The notes under the pieces were generated by a model. It ran no database searches. It was given only the letters and a program-made list of their open reading frames with translations, and had not been told where the DNA came from. The translations under genes were made by a program, and so were the position numbers. From JAPLST01 sp964397565 (GTDB lineage: Bacteria > Auribacterota > UBA3054 > JAPLST01), in the NCBI GenBank assembly GCA_964397565.1, contig CAYNJC010000006.1, positions 81,633 through 145,632 of the forward strand: a DNA stretch of 64,000 bases, written 5' to 3'. Below are positions 24,960 through 33,645 of the stretch, piece after piece (position 1 is the stretch's first letter; every line of letters starts with the position of its first letter).

Positions 24960-26207
24960 ATGCAGCAAACACCCATCAGTATCGCGGTGATCGGCGCGGG
25001 CGGCCGCGGCCGCGGTTTTGCCGAGATGATCAAGCATTCGTTTTCGCATCTGGCGCGCGTGGTCGCCGTGGCCGAGCCGCGCGACGCATACCGGCGCGAC
25101 ATTGCCGCGCTGTGGCAGTTGCCGGACGAGCGGGTCTTTCGCGACTGGCGCGCACTGGTTGCCCAACCGAAACTGGCCGATGCCGTCATCGTCGCCACGC
25201 TCGACCGTGAGCATGCCGAGCCGGCGATTGCCTGCCTGGACAAGGGCTGCCATCTCTTTCTCGAGAAGCCCATGGCCGTCACGCTGGCTGATTGCGAAGC
25301 GATCGCCGCCGCCGCGACGCGCGCCAAGGCGATTACGATCGTCTGCCATTCATTGCGCTACCACAAAGGCAAACGCCTGTTGGCCGACATTGTGCGTTCA
25401 GGCCGCATCGGGCGCGTCATGACGCTTGACCAAATTGAGCAGGTCGCGTGGTGGCATCAGGCGCACAGCTTTGTGCGCGGCAATTGGGGCGACAGCCGTA
25501 CGGCAACCTTCATGCTGATGGCCAAGAGTTGTCACGATCTGGACTACATCGCGTCGCTGACGGATGAGGAATGCGAGCGGGTGAGTTCGTTCGGCTCACT
25601 GACGCACTTCCGGCCCGAGCAGGCGCCCGCGGGCTCTGCGGCACGCTGCGTCGCGTGCGCCATCGAGCCCGACTGCAAATATTCCGCCATCCGCCACTAC
25701 GTTGACGTCAACCGCGAGCACTGGCCAGCCGCGGTCTGTTCGCATGATCACAGTCGCGAGGCGCACTACCGCGCAATGGTGGACGGCCCCTACGGGCGCT
25801 GCGTCTGGCGCTGCGGCAACGATGTGGTTGACCACCAGGTCGTGGCGCTGGAGTTCAGCGGCGGCATGACGGCCACTTTCACCATGACCGCGTTTACCCA
25901 ACGTGGCAGCCGCATGATCCGCGTCAACGGCACCGAAGGCGAGGCGCTGTATGACGGCGACATCACCGTGCGCGATTTCGCCAGCGGCAACGAGGAACGC
26001 ATCCACGTCGCGGCGGAGCACGGCGGCCATGGCGGTGGCGATGAACGTCTGATGCTCGACTGGCTGCGCGCGCTGCACGCCAACGATCCGAGCCTGGTGC
26101 GCACCAGCGTGCACGAGTCATTGCGCACGCACCGGATCGTGTTCGCGGCCGAGAAAGCGCGGCAAGAGCGGCGCGTGGTCGAGCTGCGTGAAATGATGAC
26201 GGGCTGA
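24960..26207 (+). CDS. Gfo/Idh/MocA family oxidoreductase
   Basis: A 415-aa NAD(P)-dependent oxidoreductase. The N-terminal Rossmann fold starts ISIAVIGAGGRGRGFAEM. The family signature CHLFLEKPMAVTLADCEA (EKP) lies near residue 105, and the C-terminal alpha/beta domain has CHDLDYIASL. An extra Cys cluster (ARCVACAIEPDCKYSA, near residue 225) is present, as in a subset of secreted or sugar-modifying homologues, but there is no signal peptide. It probably oxidises or reduces a sugar or inositol-like compound; the substrate is unknown. The ATG at 24960 is chosen because it begins the Rossmann strand and follows the -10 box. Confidence 0.87.
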   Translation: MQQTPISIAVIGAGGRGRGFAEMIKHSFSHLARVVAVAEPRDAYRRDIAALWQLPDERVFRDWRALVAQPKLADAVIVATLDREHAEPAIACLDKGCHLFLEKPMAVTLADCEAIAAAATRAKAITIVCHSLRYHKGKRLLADIVRSGRIGRVMTLDQIEQVAWWHQAHSFVRGNWGDSRTATFMLMAKSCHDLDYIASLTDEECERVSSFGSLTHFRPEQAPAGSAARCVACAIEPDCKYSAIRHYVDVNREHWPAAVCSHDHSREAHYRAMVDGPYGRCVWRCGNDVVDHQVVALEFSGGMTATFTMTAFTQRGSRMIRVNGTEGEALYDGDITVRDFASGNEERIHVAAEHGGHGGGDERLMLDWLRALHANDPSLVRTSVHESLRTHRIVFAAEKARQERRVVELREMMTG

Positions 26208-26243
26208 GGTAGCGTCCGGCGGATTGCCGCAGATAGTATCCGC

Positions 26244-26373
26244 TTAGTAATGAGCGCGCTTACTTGCTGTCATGCCAATTGTGGCCGCGGGCGGTGACCG
26301 CGGCTGCAGAAGCCGCCCTCACCGCGGGCGGCTACAAGGACGCTGCAGAATTGAAGCCGCACTCATTAGTAAG
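26244..26373. repeat. Family 1 TIR element, copy 2
   Basis: About 130 bp with inverted ends TTAGTAATGAG / CTCATTAGTAA. The core is almost identical to copies at 5487-5613 and 33401-33516. Confidence 0.85.
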
Positions 26374-26591
26374 TTGAAACTTCGCGCCAGGCACTCACCC
26401 CCCGATGGTGTTGCTGGCCACCGCTGCTAAAGCTGGCCTGGCTACTTCCGCCAACGGCGGGATCAACTATCAATGTATGACCCTATTCCGGCCAAGAATG
26501 TGATGATGCACACCGTTGCAACTTCCCAACCATAAATCCGTTGGCCACCAGCGAATTTCCTTAAGTGCAGGGAAATACGCCAGACATACGG

Positions 26592-26744
26592 TCAACTCTT
26601 AGAGAACCAATCATAGACTGGACTGAAAACTTTCTCACAGACATCGTCAAAAGTTTTGCTTACATTTCTGACACAACACCAGACTGCGTAAACAATAGCA
26701 AGCACCACTATTATGTGTATAACTAGTGAAACTCTATTCTTCAT
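26592..26744 (-). CDS. Possible small membrane protein (50 aa) in an AT-rich patch
   Basis: An ATG-to-TGA frame of 50 codons. It begins MKNRVSLVIHIIVVLAIVYAV, a single membrane helix after a basic start, and ends in an amphipathic charged tail (FDDVCEKVFSPVYDWFSKS). The surrounding 26460-26870 is much more AT-rich than the rest of the window, and its codon use (AGA, ATA, TTT) is unlike the neighbours, suggesting foreign DNA. No clear Shine-Dalgarno or promoter is seen, so this is tentative. No other gene is seen in 26208-26995. Confidence 0.35.
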   Translation of the reverse strand: MKNRVSLVIHIIVVLAIVYAVWCCVRNVSKTFDDVCEKVFSPVYDWFSKS

Positions 26745-26949
26745 TTGTTCGTTTTACCATAGAAACAGACTAGTGTCAGCCGTTCACATATAAGGATTAT
26801 CGGGTCAGGATACTTGACTATTGACTTTGTTAATTATTCGAGAAGCAGACGGAATGCGTACAGCTGCGGCATTTTGCGCGCCACTCGCTCCTTCGCTCGC
26901 GTGATCGCGCTGGCGCATTGCCACGATGATAACAAACGACTATAACGGT

Positions 26950-26985
26950 GGTCTGCAAACGACAAAAAATGTCGATTGAACGCCG
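26950..26985. repeat. Family 2 element, core only (copy B)
   Basis: GGTCTGCAAACGACAAAAAATGTCGATTGAACG matches in reverse the TCGACA-TTTTTGTCGTTTGCAG core of the family 2 elements but lacks the terminal repeats. It lies just after the stop of the gene at 26996. Confidence 0.65.
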
Positions 26986-26995
26986 GCGGGGCAAC

Positions 26996-27796
26996 TTATG
27001 CCCGGCGACTGCCGCGCGCGGCCACGAAACGCAGGACCAGATACACGCCCATCAGCGAGACCAAGCCGCCCAAGAACAACGTGCGATGCTTGGCCAGCGG
27101 CGAAACCGTCACCGGCGCCGGTTGATAGGCATAGCCCGGATCGAAACGCAGACCGGTGATGATTTCGTCCAGCACGGGCGCGTAAGTGGCCTGGTCCTCG
27201 TAGGCCATGAAGCCGTGCAGGCGCACGAAACCGGCGCGATAGGGGAAAATGGCAGTAACACAGGCGAGCCGGCGCTTGTCTTCGCCGCGCACCAAACTGT
27301 AGCGTCCAATAATGATGTGCTGCTGGTCGTCGTACACGGCAGGCTGGACTTGTACTTCGCCAAATTTGCCGGCACGATGCAGGGCGCCATACGCCAGGGC
27401 AAGTGAATTCTGAAAACCAAGTACTTCGCCCTCAACTTGCACGCGGGTGGGCTGTGGCCCGGAATCAAGCTCGACCAACACGTACGGCAGGGCGAAATCA
27501 AACAACGCTTTGCGCTGCAAGGCGAGGACATAGTTGGGCACGGCGCGGCCGGGCAGCGTGTCGCGCACCGTGTCCAGATATTTGAGCAAGGCCTGCTCCG
27601 GCAGCACGGTCCAATAGGACGGCAGCATGAGGGTGAAATGGCCGGGCGCGAAGGCGAAGGCGGTGCTGGTGGTTGTTGATCGTTGATCGTTGATCGTTGA
27701 TTGTTGATTGGTGGTTGGGGCTGGGTTGAGCGCCGGGGCGACCGTCTGGGCGACCATTGCACAGAACAACATGCAGCCGGGCAGAAACATTTTCAT
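26996..27796 (-). CDS. Exported protein with C-terminal membrane helix; heptamer repeats in coding region
   Basis: 266 aa, not recognised. It has a signal peptide (MKMFLPGCMLFCAMVAQTVA), a soluble domain (FTLMLPSYWTVLPEQALLKYLD...IIIGRYSLVRGEDKR...LDEIITGLRFDPGY) and a C-terminal helix LFLGGLVSLMGVYLVLRFVA followed by basic residues, so it is anchored outside with the tail in the cytoplasm. Between signal peptide and domain lie five 7-bp units (27674-27708). Because 7 is not a multiple of 3, gain or loss of a unit would frameshift the gene. It is the last gene of the operon from 33320; its ATG overlaps the previous stop by 4 bp. Confidence 0.7.
   Translation of the reverse strand: MKMFLPGCMLFCAMVAQTVAPALNPAPTTNQQSTINDQRSTTTSTAFAFAPGHFTLMLPSYWTVLPEQALLKYLDTVRDTLPGRAVPNYVLALQRKALFDFALPYVLVELDSGPQPTRVQVEGEVLGFQNSLALAYGALHRAGKFGEVQVQPAVYDDQQHIIIGRYSLVRGEDKRRLACVTAIFPYRAGFVRLHGFMAYEDQATYAPVLDEIITGLRFDPGYAYQPAPVTVSPLAKHRTLFLGGLVSLMGVYLVLRFVAARGSRRA
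27674..27708 (-). repeat. Heptanucleotide tandem repeat inside a coding sequence
   Basis: Five units of YGTTGAT (plus-strand reading), followed by decayed units, in the 5' part of the gene at 26996-27796. A possible phase-variation tract. Confidence 0.85.
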
Positions 27797-28239
27797 GGAG
27801 TGTGCTCCGCTGACGGTGATGCAGGTGCGGCTGCCAGGGCGGCGACATTCGAGACAAAGACGGCGCTTTCGGCGCGAGTAATCAGCTGATCCTTGGTGGC
27901 GAACATCAGCCCGTTAAACGTTTGCAGCACGGGCGGCGGGGTGAAAACCAGCGCATTGGTTTCGATGATGGCGGTGACCTGCTGATAGGCATTCGAGAAG
28001 GCGCAGCGTTCGACGGCCGAGTGCTGCGGATCCAGCAGGGCGAGGTAATGCGGCGCGACGGTGGCAAAGGTGACATGCGCGAGATGGGTGAGAATGGGTC
28101 TGGCATAGAGGGCGAAGATGCCGAGCAGGATGGCGGCCAGGATCGCATTCACGCCCAGCCACACAAACAGGGTCAGGATGCAGCCGCGCGCCTGCGGTGC
28201 GACGTGGGTGAGGTGCGCGTTGGTCGGGACGGCCGCCAT
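27793..28239 (-). CDS. Single-pass membrane protein (148 aa)
   Basis: Not recognised. A short cytoplasmic start is followed by a membrane helix (residues ~22-46, FVWLGVNAILAAILLGIFAL) and a soluble domain (YQQVTAIIETNALVFTPPPVL) ending in an Ala/Pro-rich tail. The ATG at 28239 overlaps the stop of the preceding gene by one base (TAATG), and its own stop overlaps the next ATG, so the three genes are translationally linked. Confidence 0.65.
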   Translation of the reverse strand: MAAVPTNAHLTHVAPQARGCILTLFVWLGVNAILAAILLGIFALYARPILTHLAHVTFATVAPHYLALLDPQHSAVERCAFSNAYQQVTAIIETNALVFTPPPVLQTFNGLMFATKDQLITRAESAVFVSNVAALAAAPASPSAEHTP

Positions 28240-31223
28240 TATTGCTCCACGCGCAGACAGTATAGTTCCAGAGTATCCAGCGCGATGCTGAGCGAGACGC
28301 CGTCATTGCTTATGAAAAACGGCAATTGCCGCGCGGCGCCGACCAGCGGCGTAATGGCTTGGGCACGCACGCCGGGGATGAAAACTTTGGCCTCGACCGG
28401 CAGAAAGGTCGGGTTGGCAATGGCGACATAGACATTGCTGCCGAGCTGGCCGACCTGGACACACAGCTGGGCGGCGTCACCGGTTTGCGGGACGCGCTGC
28501 AAGGGAATGGCCGGCAGGGCCAGGAAATTGGCGAGGAAGCGGCGGGTGTAATCGGGAAACGGAAAGCAGGGCTGGTGCGATTGATCGAACGCCAGGTAGC
28601 GCGGATTGGCCGTGCAGAAAGCGAGCAACGGTTCGTACATGCTGAACTGGCGCGAGTGATACATGGTTTGGCCGGCGAACAAGGGCGGGCGGTCTTTACG
28701 CCCAAGCTGGGTTGGCGCGGCGAGGGGCGGCGTTATTTTGATGGCGGTGTTGCGGGCGGCGCACAAGTTGAAATAGGGCGCGGACTGCGGGGCAACGGCG
28801 CCGAAGGCGGGCAGCATCATAGTCAAGCCGGTTTGGGCGAGCAGATTGGTGGCGAGCCCATCTTCGGTGCTGGTCCAGCGCGGGATGGCGGCGATCAGTT
28901 TTTTATCAGTGATATTGGGCAAGGGGAAGCCTTCGAAGGGCAGGTTCCGCACTTTTGACCAATGGGCATTCCAAGCCTCGGCGGTTTGGAAATACAAGCC
29001 CTCGAAGGGCATACCCCACGAGCGCCAATGATAATACAGGGCGGGGGTGGTGATGTGCGGCACTTGCCGGCGGTAGTCGGCATCGAGCGCGCGTTCAAAG
29101 GCGAAGACCTGGCCTTGGTACCATGCGCGATAGGCGGCAAGGTGATGCTGGGCGACGTCACGGCGGCGGGCTGCATCATCGGCGCCGGCGAGGGTGGCGC
29201 CGGTGTCGCGGGCAAACGCGGTCAGGGCGGCGGGTGAGAACGAGATGCTCAAAAAATTCGCGCGCTGGCGCAGAATAAGCGGGCCCAGCGTGTCGCGATC
29301 CTCGACCGGCACGGCTGCGACCAGATCGTGCAGGACAGCGCGCGCATCGGCCAGCGTCGCCGGGTGGGTCACGTCGGCGGCATCGGCAATGGCCGGCATG
29401 GTCGGGCGCGGGCGTTGCGGCGGATAGGGCGTGCCATCGACCGAAAGGGCGTGTGCGTCCGGCGGCAAATCATCCGAGCCGCCGTACTCGAAGCGTGGCA
29501 GCACCGTGAGTTTGAGTTGGCGCGCCAAGGCGGCATGCTGGGCCATAAAGTTGAAATGGCTGGCCGGATCCTCGTCGCGATCGGTGGCATATTCTTGCCC
29601 GTCAATAATCTGGCGCAATGGCTGGCGATAGCGCGCGCTCGGGAACATGACAATGCTATTATGTTGGGCGTGGCCATTCCACGCCAGGGCGCCGGGCGCG
29701 ATGGCATTCAGGCCATAGAAGAGGGCATTGACATGGGTTGAGAATTCAACATTGTCGGCCGGCGTCGGCTCATCGGATTCGACCCAGGCATAGCGCTGCA
29801 GGTGGGCGGGCACGCTGCGGTTGGGGCGCACGCGCGCGAGGGTGTACATTTGATAGAGCGAGATGCTGATGACCAGCGGCTTGTGGCTGAAGGGCGCATT
29901 GCGCGCGCCCGGATCGGCGACGCCGACGAAGAAGCCGCGCCGCACCGCTTCATCGCCCGCCCAGACCAGGAAGCGCGCGCGGTGCGTGCCCCGGCTGAGC
30001 GGGAACATCTGCTGTTCGGCGAAAAAGCGCGGCTCGGGTTGGCTCAAGGTATGGCCGGTGTGCAGGCCGGGCGCGTAGGTGCCGTTGCCCAAGACCAAGG
30101 CGAAGGTGCGCGGGACGTCCTCGGGATATTGCAGTTCGAGCAGATACGGCATATTCCATTTGAGGCGCGAGCCGATGACATAGCCAAAAAAGCCGCGGTC
30201 ATGAGTGATGACGCGCGCCGTGCCGTCCGAGAAATTGGTGATAACCGAGCCGGAGAGCCGTTCACTAATAATCTGGTCGCCCAAGGCGGTGTCGATCCGC
30301 CCGTCTTCAAAAATGTGATAGTCATTGGACAGACCACAGGCGATGGCATCGTTGGGCACGCTGCGGCCGAGATAACTCGGGTCCGCGGTCCATTCGAGGG
30401 CCGGCAGCACGACAACATGGCGCATCTCGCGCCAGAACACCTGGGGATCGGTGCCAATGGTCAAGCAGATCAGGTAATTGCCCAGATACTTCGGCCGCAG
30501 GACGAGCTCGCGCATGTCGCGGCCGGTGCTGACCAGGCGGCCGCTCTCAATGTCATACACGTCGTAATCCAGGTCAACCGGGGCATTGGACACGCCGGTG
30601 GCGGGCGCGGTCAGGACGCGGGCATGCAGGGTGTCGCCCAGAAACATGACGCCGCTGGGATGGTCGAGTGTGGCCGTGTAAATCTGGGCGTTGGTCAGCA
30701 GGCCGCGATAGACGATGCGGCCGGTGCGGGCCTCAAAGATGGTTTCGCGGGCGCCGCTCTGCATGTGCGGATACATGGCGTCAAAATACGCGCCATAACC
30801 GCAGGCGATGTAATACTCAGCCGGCAAGACTTTGACGCGCATGGAGCGCGACAGTGTCTGGCCGGTGCTCCAGAACGTGGCGTTGGTCAGGGACAGCATG
30901 GCGAACTCGACCAGATTGGTGGTCAGCAGGCGGACATAGGGCGCGGTGATGCGGTCGTCGCGTTCGGGCGTAGTCTGCAGATCGGCATGCAGGTAGGTGC
31001 GCCCGCTGTCGGCGCTGATCTTGACCGTGAAGCACAGCTCGTCATAATTCTGGCCGGGCGTGAGGATGCCATAATACTGGGTTTCGCCGGCGCGTTGGTT
31101 GACGCGCACCTTGTCGGGTTGGGCCTGCCAGTGCAGCCGCTCGGTGGCGGCGCGGCCGGGCACGGCAAGGGTGAGGGCGATGCTCAACGCGGGCACAAGC
31201 TGCAAAAAAACACGCGTGTTCAC
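28239..31223 (-). CDS. Large exported protein of unknown function (994 aa)
   Basis: I do not recognise the family. A GTG start at 31223 gives a clean signal peptide (VNTRVFLQLVPALSIALTLAVPGRA); an in-frame ATG at 31310 would overlap the fumarase gene and hide it. The first ~500 residues look like beta-sandwich modules. The second half contains segments such as LKLTVLPRFEYGGSD, LYYHWRSWGMPFEGLYFQT and LTMMLPAFGAV that suggest a TIM-barrel-like carbohydrate-active enzyme, but no catalytic motif can be assigned. It follows the fumarase beta gene by 22 bp and is linked to two small membrane proteins, which may form its anchoring complex; that is inference. Confidence 0.65.
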   Translation of the reverse strand: MNTRVFLQLVPALSIALTLAVPGRAATERLHWQAQPDKVRVNQRAGETQYYGILTPGQNYDELCFTVKISADSGRTYLHADLQTTPERDDRITAPYVRLLTTNLVEFAMLSLTNATFWSTGQTLSRSMRVKVLPAEYYIACGYGAYFDAMYPHMQSGARETIFEARTGRIVYRGLLTNAQIYTATLDHPSGVMFLGDTLHARVLTAPATGVSNAPVDLDYDVYDIESGRLVSTGRDMRELVLRPKYLGNYLICLTIGTDPQVFWREMRHVVVLPALEWTADPSYLGRSVPNDAIACGLSNDYHIFEDGRIDTALGDQIISERLSGSVITNFSDGTARVITHDRGFFGYVIGSRLKWNMPYLLELQYPEDVPRTFALVLGNGTYAPGLHTGHTLSQPEPRFFAEQQMFPLSRGTHRARFLVWAGDEAVRRGFFVGVADPGARNAPFSHKPLVISISLYQMYTLARVRPNRSVPAHLQRYAWVESDEPTPADNVEFSTHVNALFYGLNAIAPGALAWNGHAQHNSIVMFPSARYRQPLRQIIDGQEYATDRDEDPASHFNFMAQHAALARQLKLTVLPRFEYGGSDDLPPDAHALSVDGTPYPPQRPRPTMPAIADAADVTHPATLADARAVLHDLVAAVPVEDRDTLGPLILRQRANFLSISFSPAALTAFARDTGATLAGADDAARRRDVAQHHLAAYRAWYQGQVFAFERALDADYRRQVPHITTPALYYHWRSWGMPFEGLYFQTAEAWNAHWSKVRNLPFEGFPLPNITDKKLIAAIPRWTSTEDGLATNLLAQTGLTMMLPAFGAVAPQSAPYFNLCAARNTAIKITPPLAAPTQLGRKDRPPLFAGQTMYHSRQFSMYEPLLAFCTANPRYLAFDQSHQPCFPFPDYTRRFLANFLALPAIPLQRVPQTGDAAQLCVQVGQLGSNVYVAIANPTFLPVEAKVFIPGVRAQAITPLVGAARQLPFFISNDGVSLSIALDTLELYCLRVEQ

Positions 31224-31245
31224 GGGCGAGGGGGCATGAAGGTTA

Positions 31246-31797
31246 TCAGGTGGCGCGGGCTGCGGCGAGGGTGGAGTAGACCGAGCCACCATGGGCGTCA
31301 TGGGCAACAATCACAGGGAAATTGGCGACCGTCAGGCGATAGATGGCTTCTGTTCCCAAATCGGCATAGGCCACGACGGTACAGGCACGAATGCAGGTGC
31401 GCAGGTATGCGCCGGCGCCACCGATGGCGGCAAAATACACGGCGCGGCACTGCTGCAACGCGGCGATAACAGCAGGGCCACGTGCACCTTTGCCAATCAA
31501 CGCGCGCGCGCCGGCCGTCAGGAGCGCGGGGGTGTACGGATCCATGCGGTGGGCCGAGGTCGGGCCGGCGGCGCCGATCGCCATGCCGGGCCGGGCCGGA
31601 GTCGGGCCGGTATAGTAAATGGTAGCATCGGTCAAGGCCACCGGCAAGGGCTGGCCGGCCTGCAGGGCGTCCACCAGCCGCTGGTGGGCGGCATCGCGGG
31701 CGGTCAACATGGTGCCGGAAAGCAGCACGGCATCGCCGGCGCGCAACAGCAGCACATCGGCGACGGACAACGGCAAGCGCAGCGGGCGGGCTTCCAT
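31246..31797 (-). CDS. Class I fumarate hydratase, beta subunit
   Basis: A 183-aa protein matching the C-terminal (beta) part of class I fumarases and tartrate dehydratase beta. Typical motifs are GDAVLLSGTMLTARDAAHQRL, YYTGPTPARPGMAIGAAGPTSAHRMD, LIGKGARGP, AAIGGAGAYL and YADLGTEAIYRL. It should pair with the alpha subunit encoded at 13094-13936 to hydrate fumarate. The ATG at 31797 overlaps the DAHP synthase stop by one base (TGATG). Finding it inside an operon with aroF rather than with its partner is unusual. Confidence 0.9.
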   Translation of the reverse strand: MEARPLRLPLSVADVLLLRAGDAVLLSGTMLTARDAAHQRLVDALQAGQPLPVALTDATIYYTGPTPARPGMAIGAAGPTSAHRMDPYTPALLTAGARALIGKGARGPAVIAALQQCRAVYFAAIGGAGAYLRTCIRACTVVAYADLGTEAIYRLTVANFPVIVAHDAHGGSVYSTLAAARAT

Positions 31798-32816
31798 CAA
31801 AGCTCCCGGCCAATCGCCAACGCCACCGCCCGCGCCTTTTGCATCAGCGCGGCAAAGGCGCATGGCTTCAATGATTGCGAACCGTCCGACCAGGCCTCGT
31901 GCGGATTGGGATGCACCTCAATCATCAGGCCATCGGCGCCCGCCGCGATGGCCGCCAACGCCATATCTTCGACATACTCGGCATGGCCGGTGCCGTGGCT
32001 CGGATCAACCACCACCGGCAAATGGCTTTCGCGTTTCAAGACCGCCACCGCGCTCAAATCGAGGGTGTTGCGCGTCGCGCTCTCAAAGGTGCGAATGCCG
32101 CGCTCGCACAGAATCACGTTCATGTTGCCTTGGGCCATAATGTATTCAGCCGACAATAACCATTCGGCAATCGTGTTGGCCAGGCCGCGCTTCAGCAGGA
32201 TCGGCTTGCGCGCTTGCCCGACCGCCTTGAGCAAATCGTAATTCTGCATATTGCGGGCGCCGATTTGAATGATGTCGGTGTAGGAGGCGACTAAGTCGAC
32301 CACGCTCTCTTTCATCACCTCGGTGTCAATCGGCAAGCCGGTCTGCGCCCGCGCCGCCGCCAGCATTTTCAGCCCTTCCTCTTCGAGACCCTGGAAAGAA
32401 TACGGTGATGAGCGCGGCTTGTACGCGCCGCCGCGCAGGACGCTGGCACCGGCTGCTTTGACGGCCTGGGCGGTCTCGCAAATCTGGTCGAGCCCCTCAA
32501 CCGAGCAGGGCCCGGCAATGACCTGAATGCGTGTGCCGCCAAAGACAACATCGGGGCTCACCCGCACCTGTGTCTTTTCCTTGTGCAGTTCCTTGCCGGC
32601 CAGTTTGTAGGGCTTCAAAATCGGGATGACGCTCTCGACCCCCGGCGAGGTCTCCAGCATTTGCAGGCGCGCCTTGCCGCGCTCATCGCCGATCGCGCCG
32701 ATGACCGTGCGCTCGACGCCATAAATCGGGTGCGCTTTGTAGCCCAAGCGTTCGATTTCGCGCATGACATCTTCAATCTCGCGGCGCGCCGCGCCTTCTT
32801 GCATGACAATAATCAT
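31797..32816 (-). CDS. aroF: 3-deoxy-7-phosphoheptulonate (DAHP) synthase, type I-beta
   Basis: A 339-aa enzyme that condenses phosphoenolpyruvate and erythrose-4-phosphate, the first step of the shikimate pathway. An N-terminal ferredoxin-like regulatory domain (residues ~1-70, MIIVMQEGAARREIEDV) precedes the TIM barrel with VIAGPCSVEG, SVLRGGAYKPRSSPYSFQG, IGARNMQNYDLLKAVG, KRGLANTIAEWLL, ILCERGIRTFE and VVDPSHGTGH. Both length and domain order fit the AroF/AroA(G) type I-beta class. It lies 33 bp after the lipoprotein gene and shares its promoter. Confidence 0.95.
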   Translation of the reverse strand: MIIVMQEGAARREIEDVMREIERLGYKAHPIYGVERTVIGAIGDERGKARLQMLETSPGVESVIPILKPYKLAGKELHKEKTQVRVSPDVVFGGTRIQVIAGPCSVEGLDQICETAQAVKAAGASVLRGGAYKPRSSPYSFQGLEEEGLKMLAAARAQTGLPIDTEVMKESVVDLVASYTDIIQIGARNMQNYDLLKAVGQARKPILLKRGLANTIAEWLLSAEYIMAQGNMNVILCERGIRTFESATRNTLDLSAVAVLKRESHLPVVVDPSHGTGHAEYVEDMALAAIAAGADGLMIEVHPNPHEAWSDGSQSLKPCAFAALMQKARAVALAIGREL

Positions 32817-32849
32817 AGCGGAGTCAACGTGCTGATCAACAGATCAAGG

Positions 32850-33320
32850 TTAAAACAAAGGGGCCGGCACATCCGGCAGCGCCGGCGCGAGAGTGGTGCC
32901 ATTTGCGTCAACGCGCCAAACGGTATCGACATACCATTTGCCGCGCTTGACAAGGTTAAGTTGCAGCGCCACCGCCGAGCTGCCGTATTGGCGGATAGCG
33001 ATCGTCATGGTCAGGCGCACAACCGCCGCAGTCATACCATCCAATTCGGCCGGCTCGATCACAAAAGTGGTTGCGCTTTCCAGATTGCGGTGATACTGGG
33101 CCAGCAGCAAATTGTTCGAGTAGACCTGCTGCAACGCCGGCGTGCAATAGGGTAGGACGCGTTCGTACTTCTTGGCCGCGACCGCGTCGGTGCACAGCGT
33201 GACCACCGCATCCGGTGTCGGCGCGCTGCAGCCGGCCAGCATGAGCGCGCCTAGCAGGCCTGCCATGAAGGCACGTCGCCCGGAAAACACCCATCGCGTT
33301 ATCGTCGTAGCCCTTTCCAC
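32850..33320 (-). CDS. Putative lipoprotein (DUF4878/NTF2-like)
   Basis: 156 aa from a GTG at 33320. A basic n-region (SGRRAF), hydrophobic core and lipobox ALMLAGCSAP predict a lipoprotein. The mature part (VVTLCTDAVAAKKYERVLPYCTPALQQVYSNN ... GKWYVDTVWRVDANG) has the cystatin/NTF2-like pattern of DUF4878 lipoproteins, which is a tentative match. The sigma70 promoter at 33327-33355 places the transcript start at about 33320, so this message may also be leaderless. Other possible starts are a GTG at 33290 and an ATG at 33266. It opens the six-gene operon running to 26996. Confidence 0.65.
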   Translation of the reverse strand: MERATTITRWVFSGRRAFMAGLLGALMLAGCSAPTPDAVVTLCTDAVAAKKYERVLPYCTPALQQVYSNNLLLAQYHRNLESATTFVIEPAELDGMTAAVVRLTMTIAIRQYGSSAVALQLNLVKRGKWYVDTVWRVDANGTTLAPALPDVPAPLF

Positions 33321-33326
33321 GCTACT

Positions 33327-33355
33327 ATTGTAGCGGTTTTGCGCCGGTATGTCAA
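33327..33355 (-). promoter_or_regulatory. Sigma70 promoter of the lipoprotein-aroF operon
   Basis: TTGACA (33355-33350), 17-bp spacer, TACAAT (33332-33327) on the minus strand. Confidence 0.85.
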
Positions 33356-33400
33356 AGAGCGTCTGCGTGTGCGCCACGCGCTCCGCGCGGGGCATGCAGT

Positions 33401-33516
33401 TACTAATGAGTGTGTCATGCCAATTGTGGCCGCGGGCGCTGACCGCGGCTGCAGAAGCCGCCCTCACCGCGGGCGGCTACAAGGACGCTGCAAAGTAGAA
33501 AGAGCTCTCATTAGTA
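33401..33516. repeat. Family 1 TIR element, copy 3
   Basis: 116 bp with inverted ends TACTAATGAG / CTCATTAGTA. It lacks about 11 bp present after the left end in copy 1; otherwise the core matches the copies at 5487 and 26244. It lies upstream of the lipoprotein-operon promoter. Confidence 0.85.
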
Positions 33517-33544
33517 GGCGCGATTTCCATATCCCGCCCATGCC

Positions 33545-33592
33545 GCGCCGAACCTGAGTTCGGCGCTACCTTCAGCGGGTCAGGTGACCCGC
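33545..33592. repeat. Two perfect hairpins
   Basis: GCGCCGAAC-CTGA-GTTCGGCGC (33545-33566) and GCGGGTCA-GG-TGACCCGC (33575-33592), REP-like. No gene is seen in the whole stretch 33517-33709. Confidence 0.7.
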
Positions 33593-33645
33593 GTTCCCTT
33601 CCATCACCAATCGTGGCGGCCGTTTCACTTTCCCGCCCGGCTGAG

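Noticed and set aside
29802..31469. 555-aa plus-strand frame opposite the 994-aa exported protein
   Set aside because: Low-complexity Ala/Gly/Arg composition, no start signal, covers two real genes in antisense.
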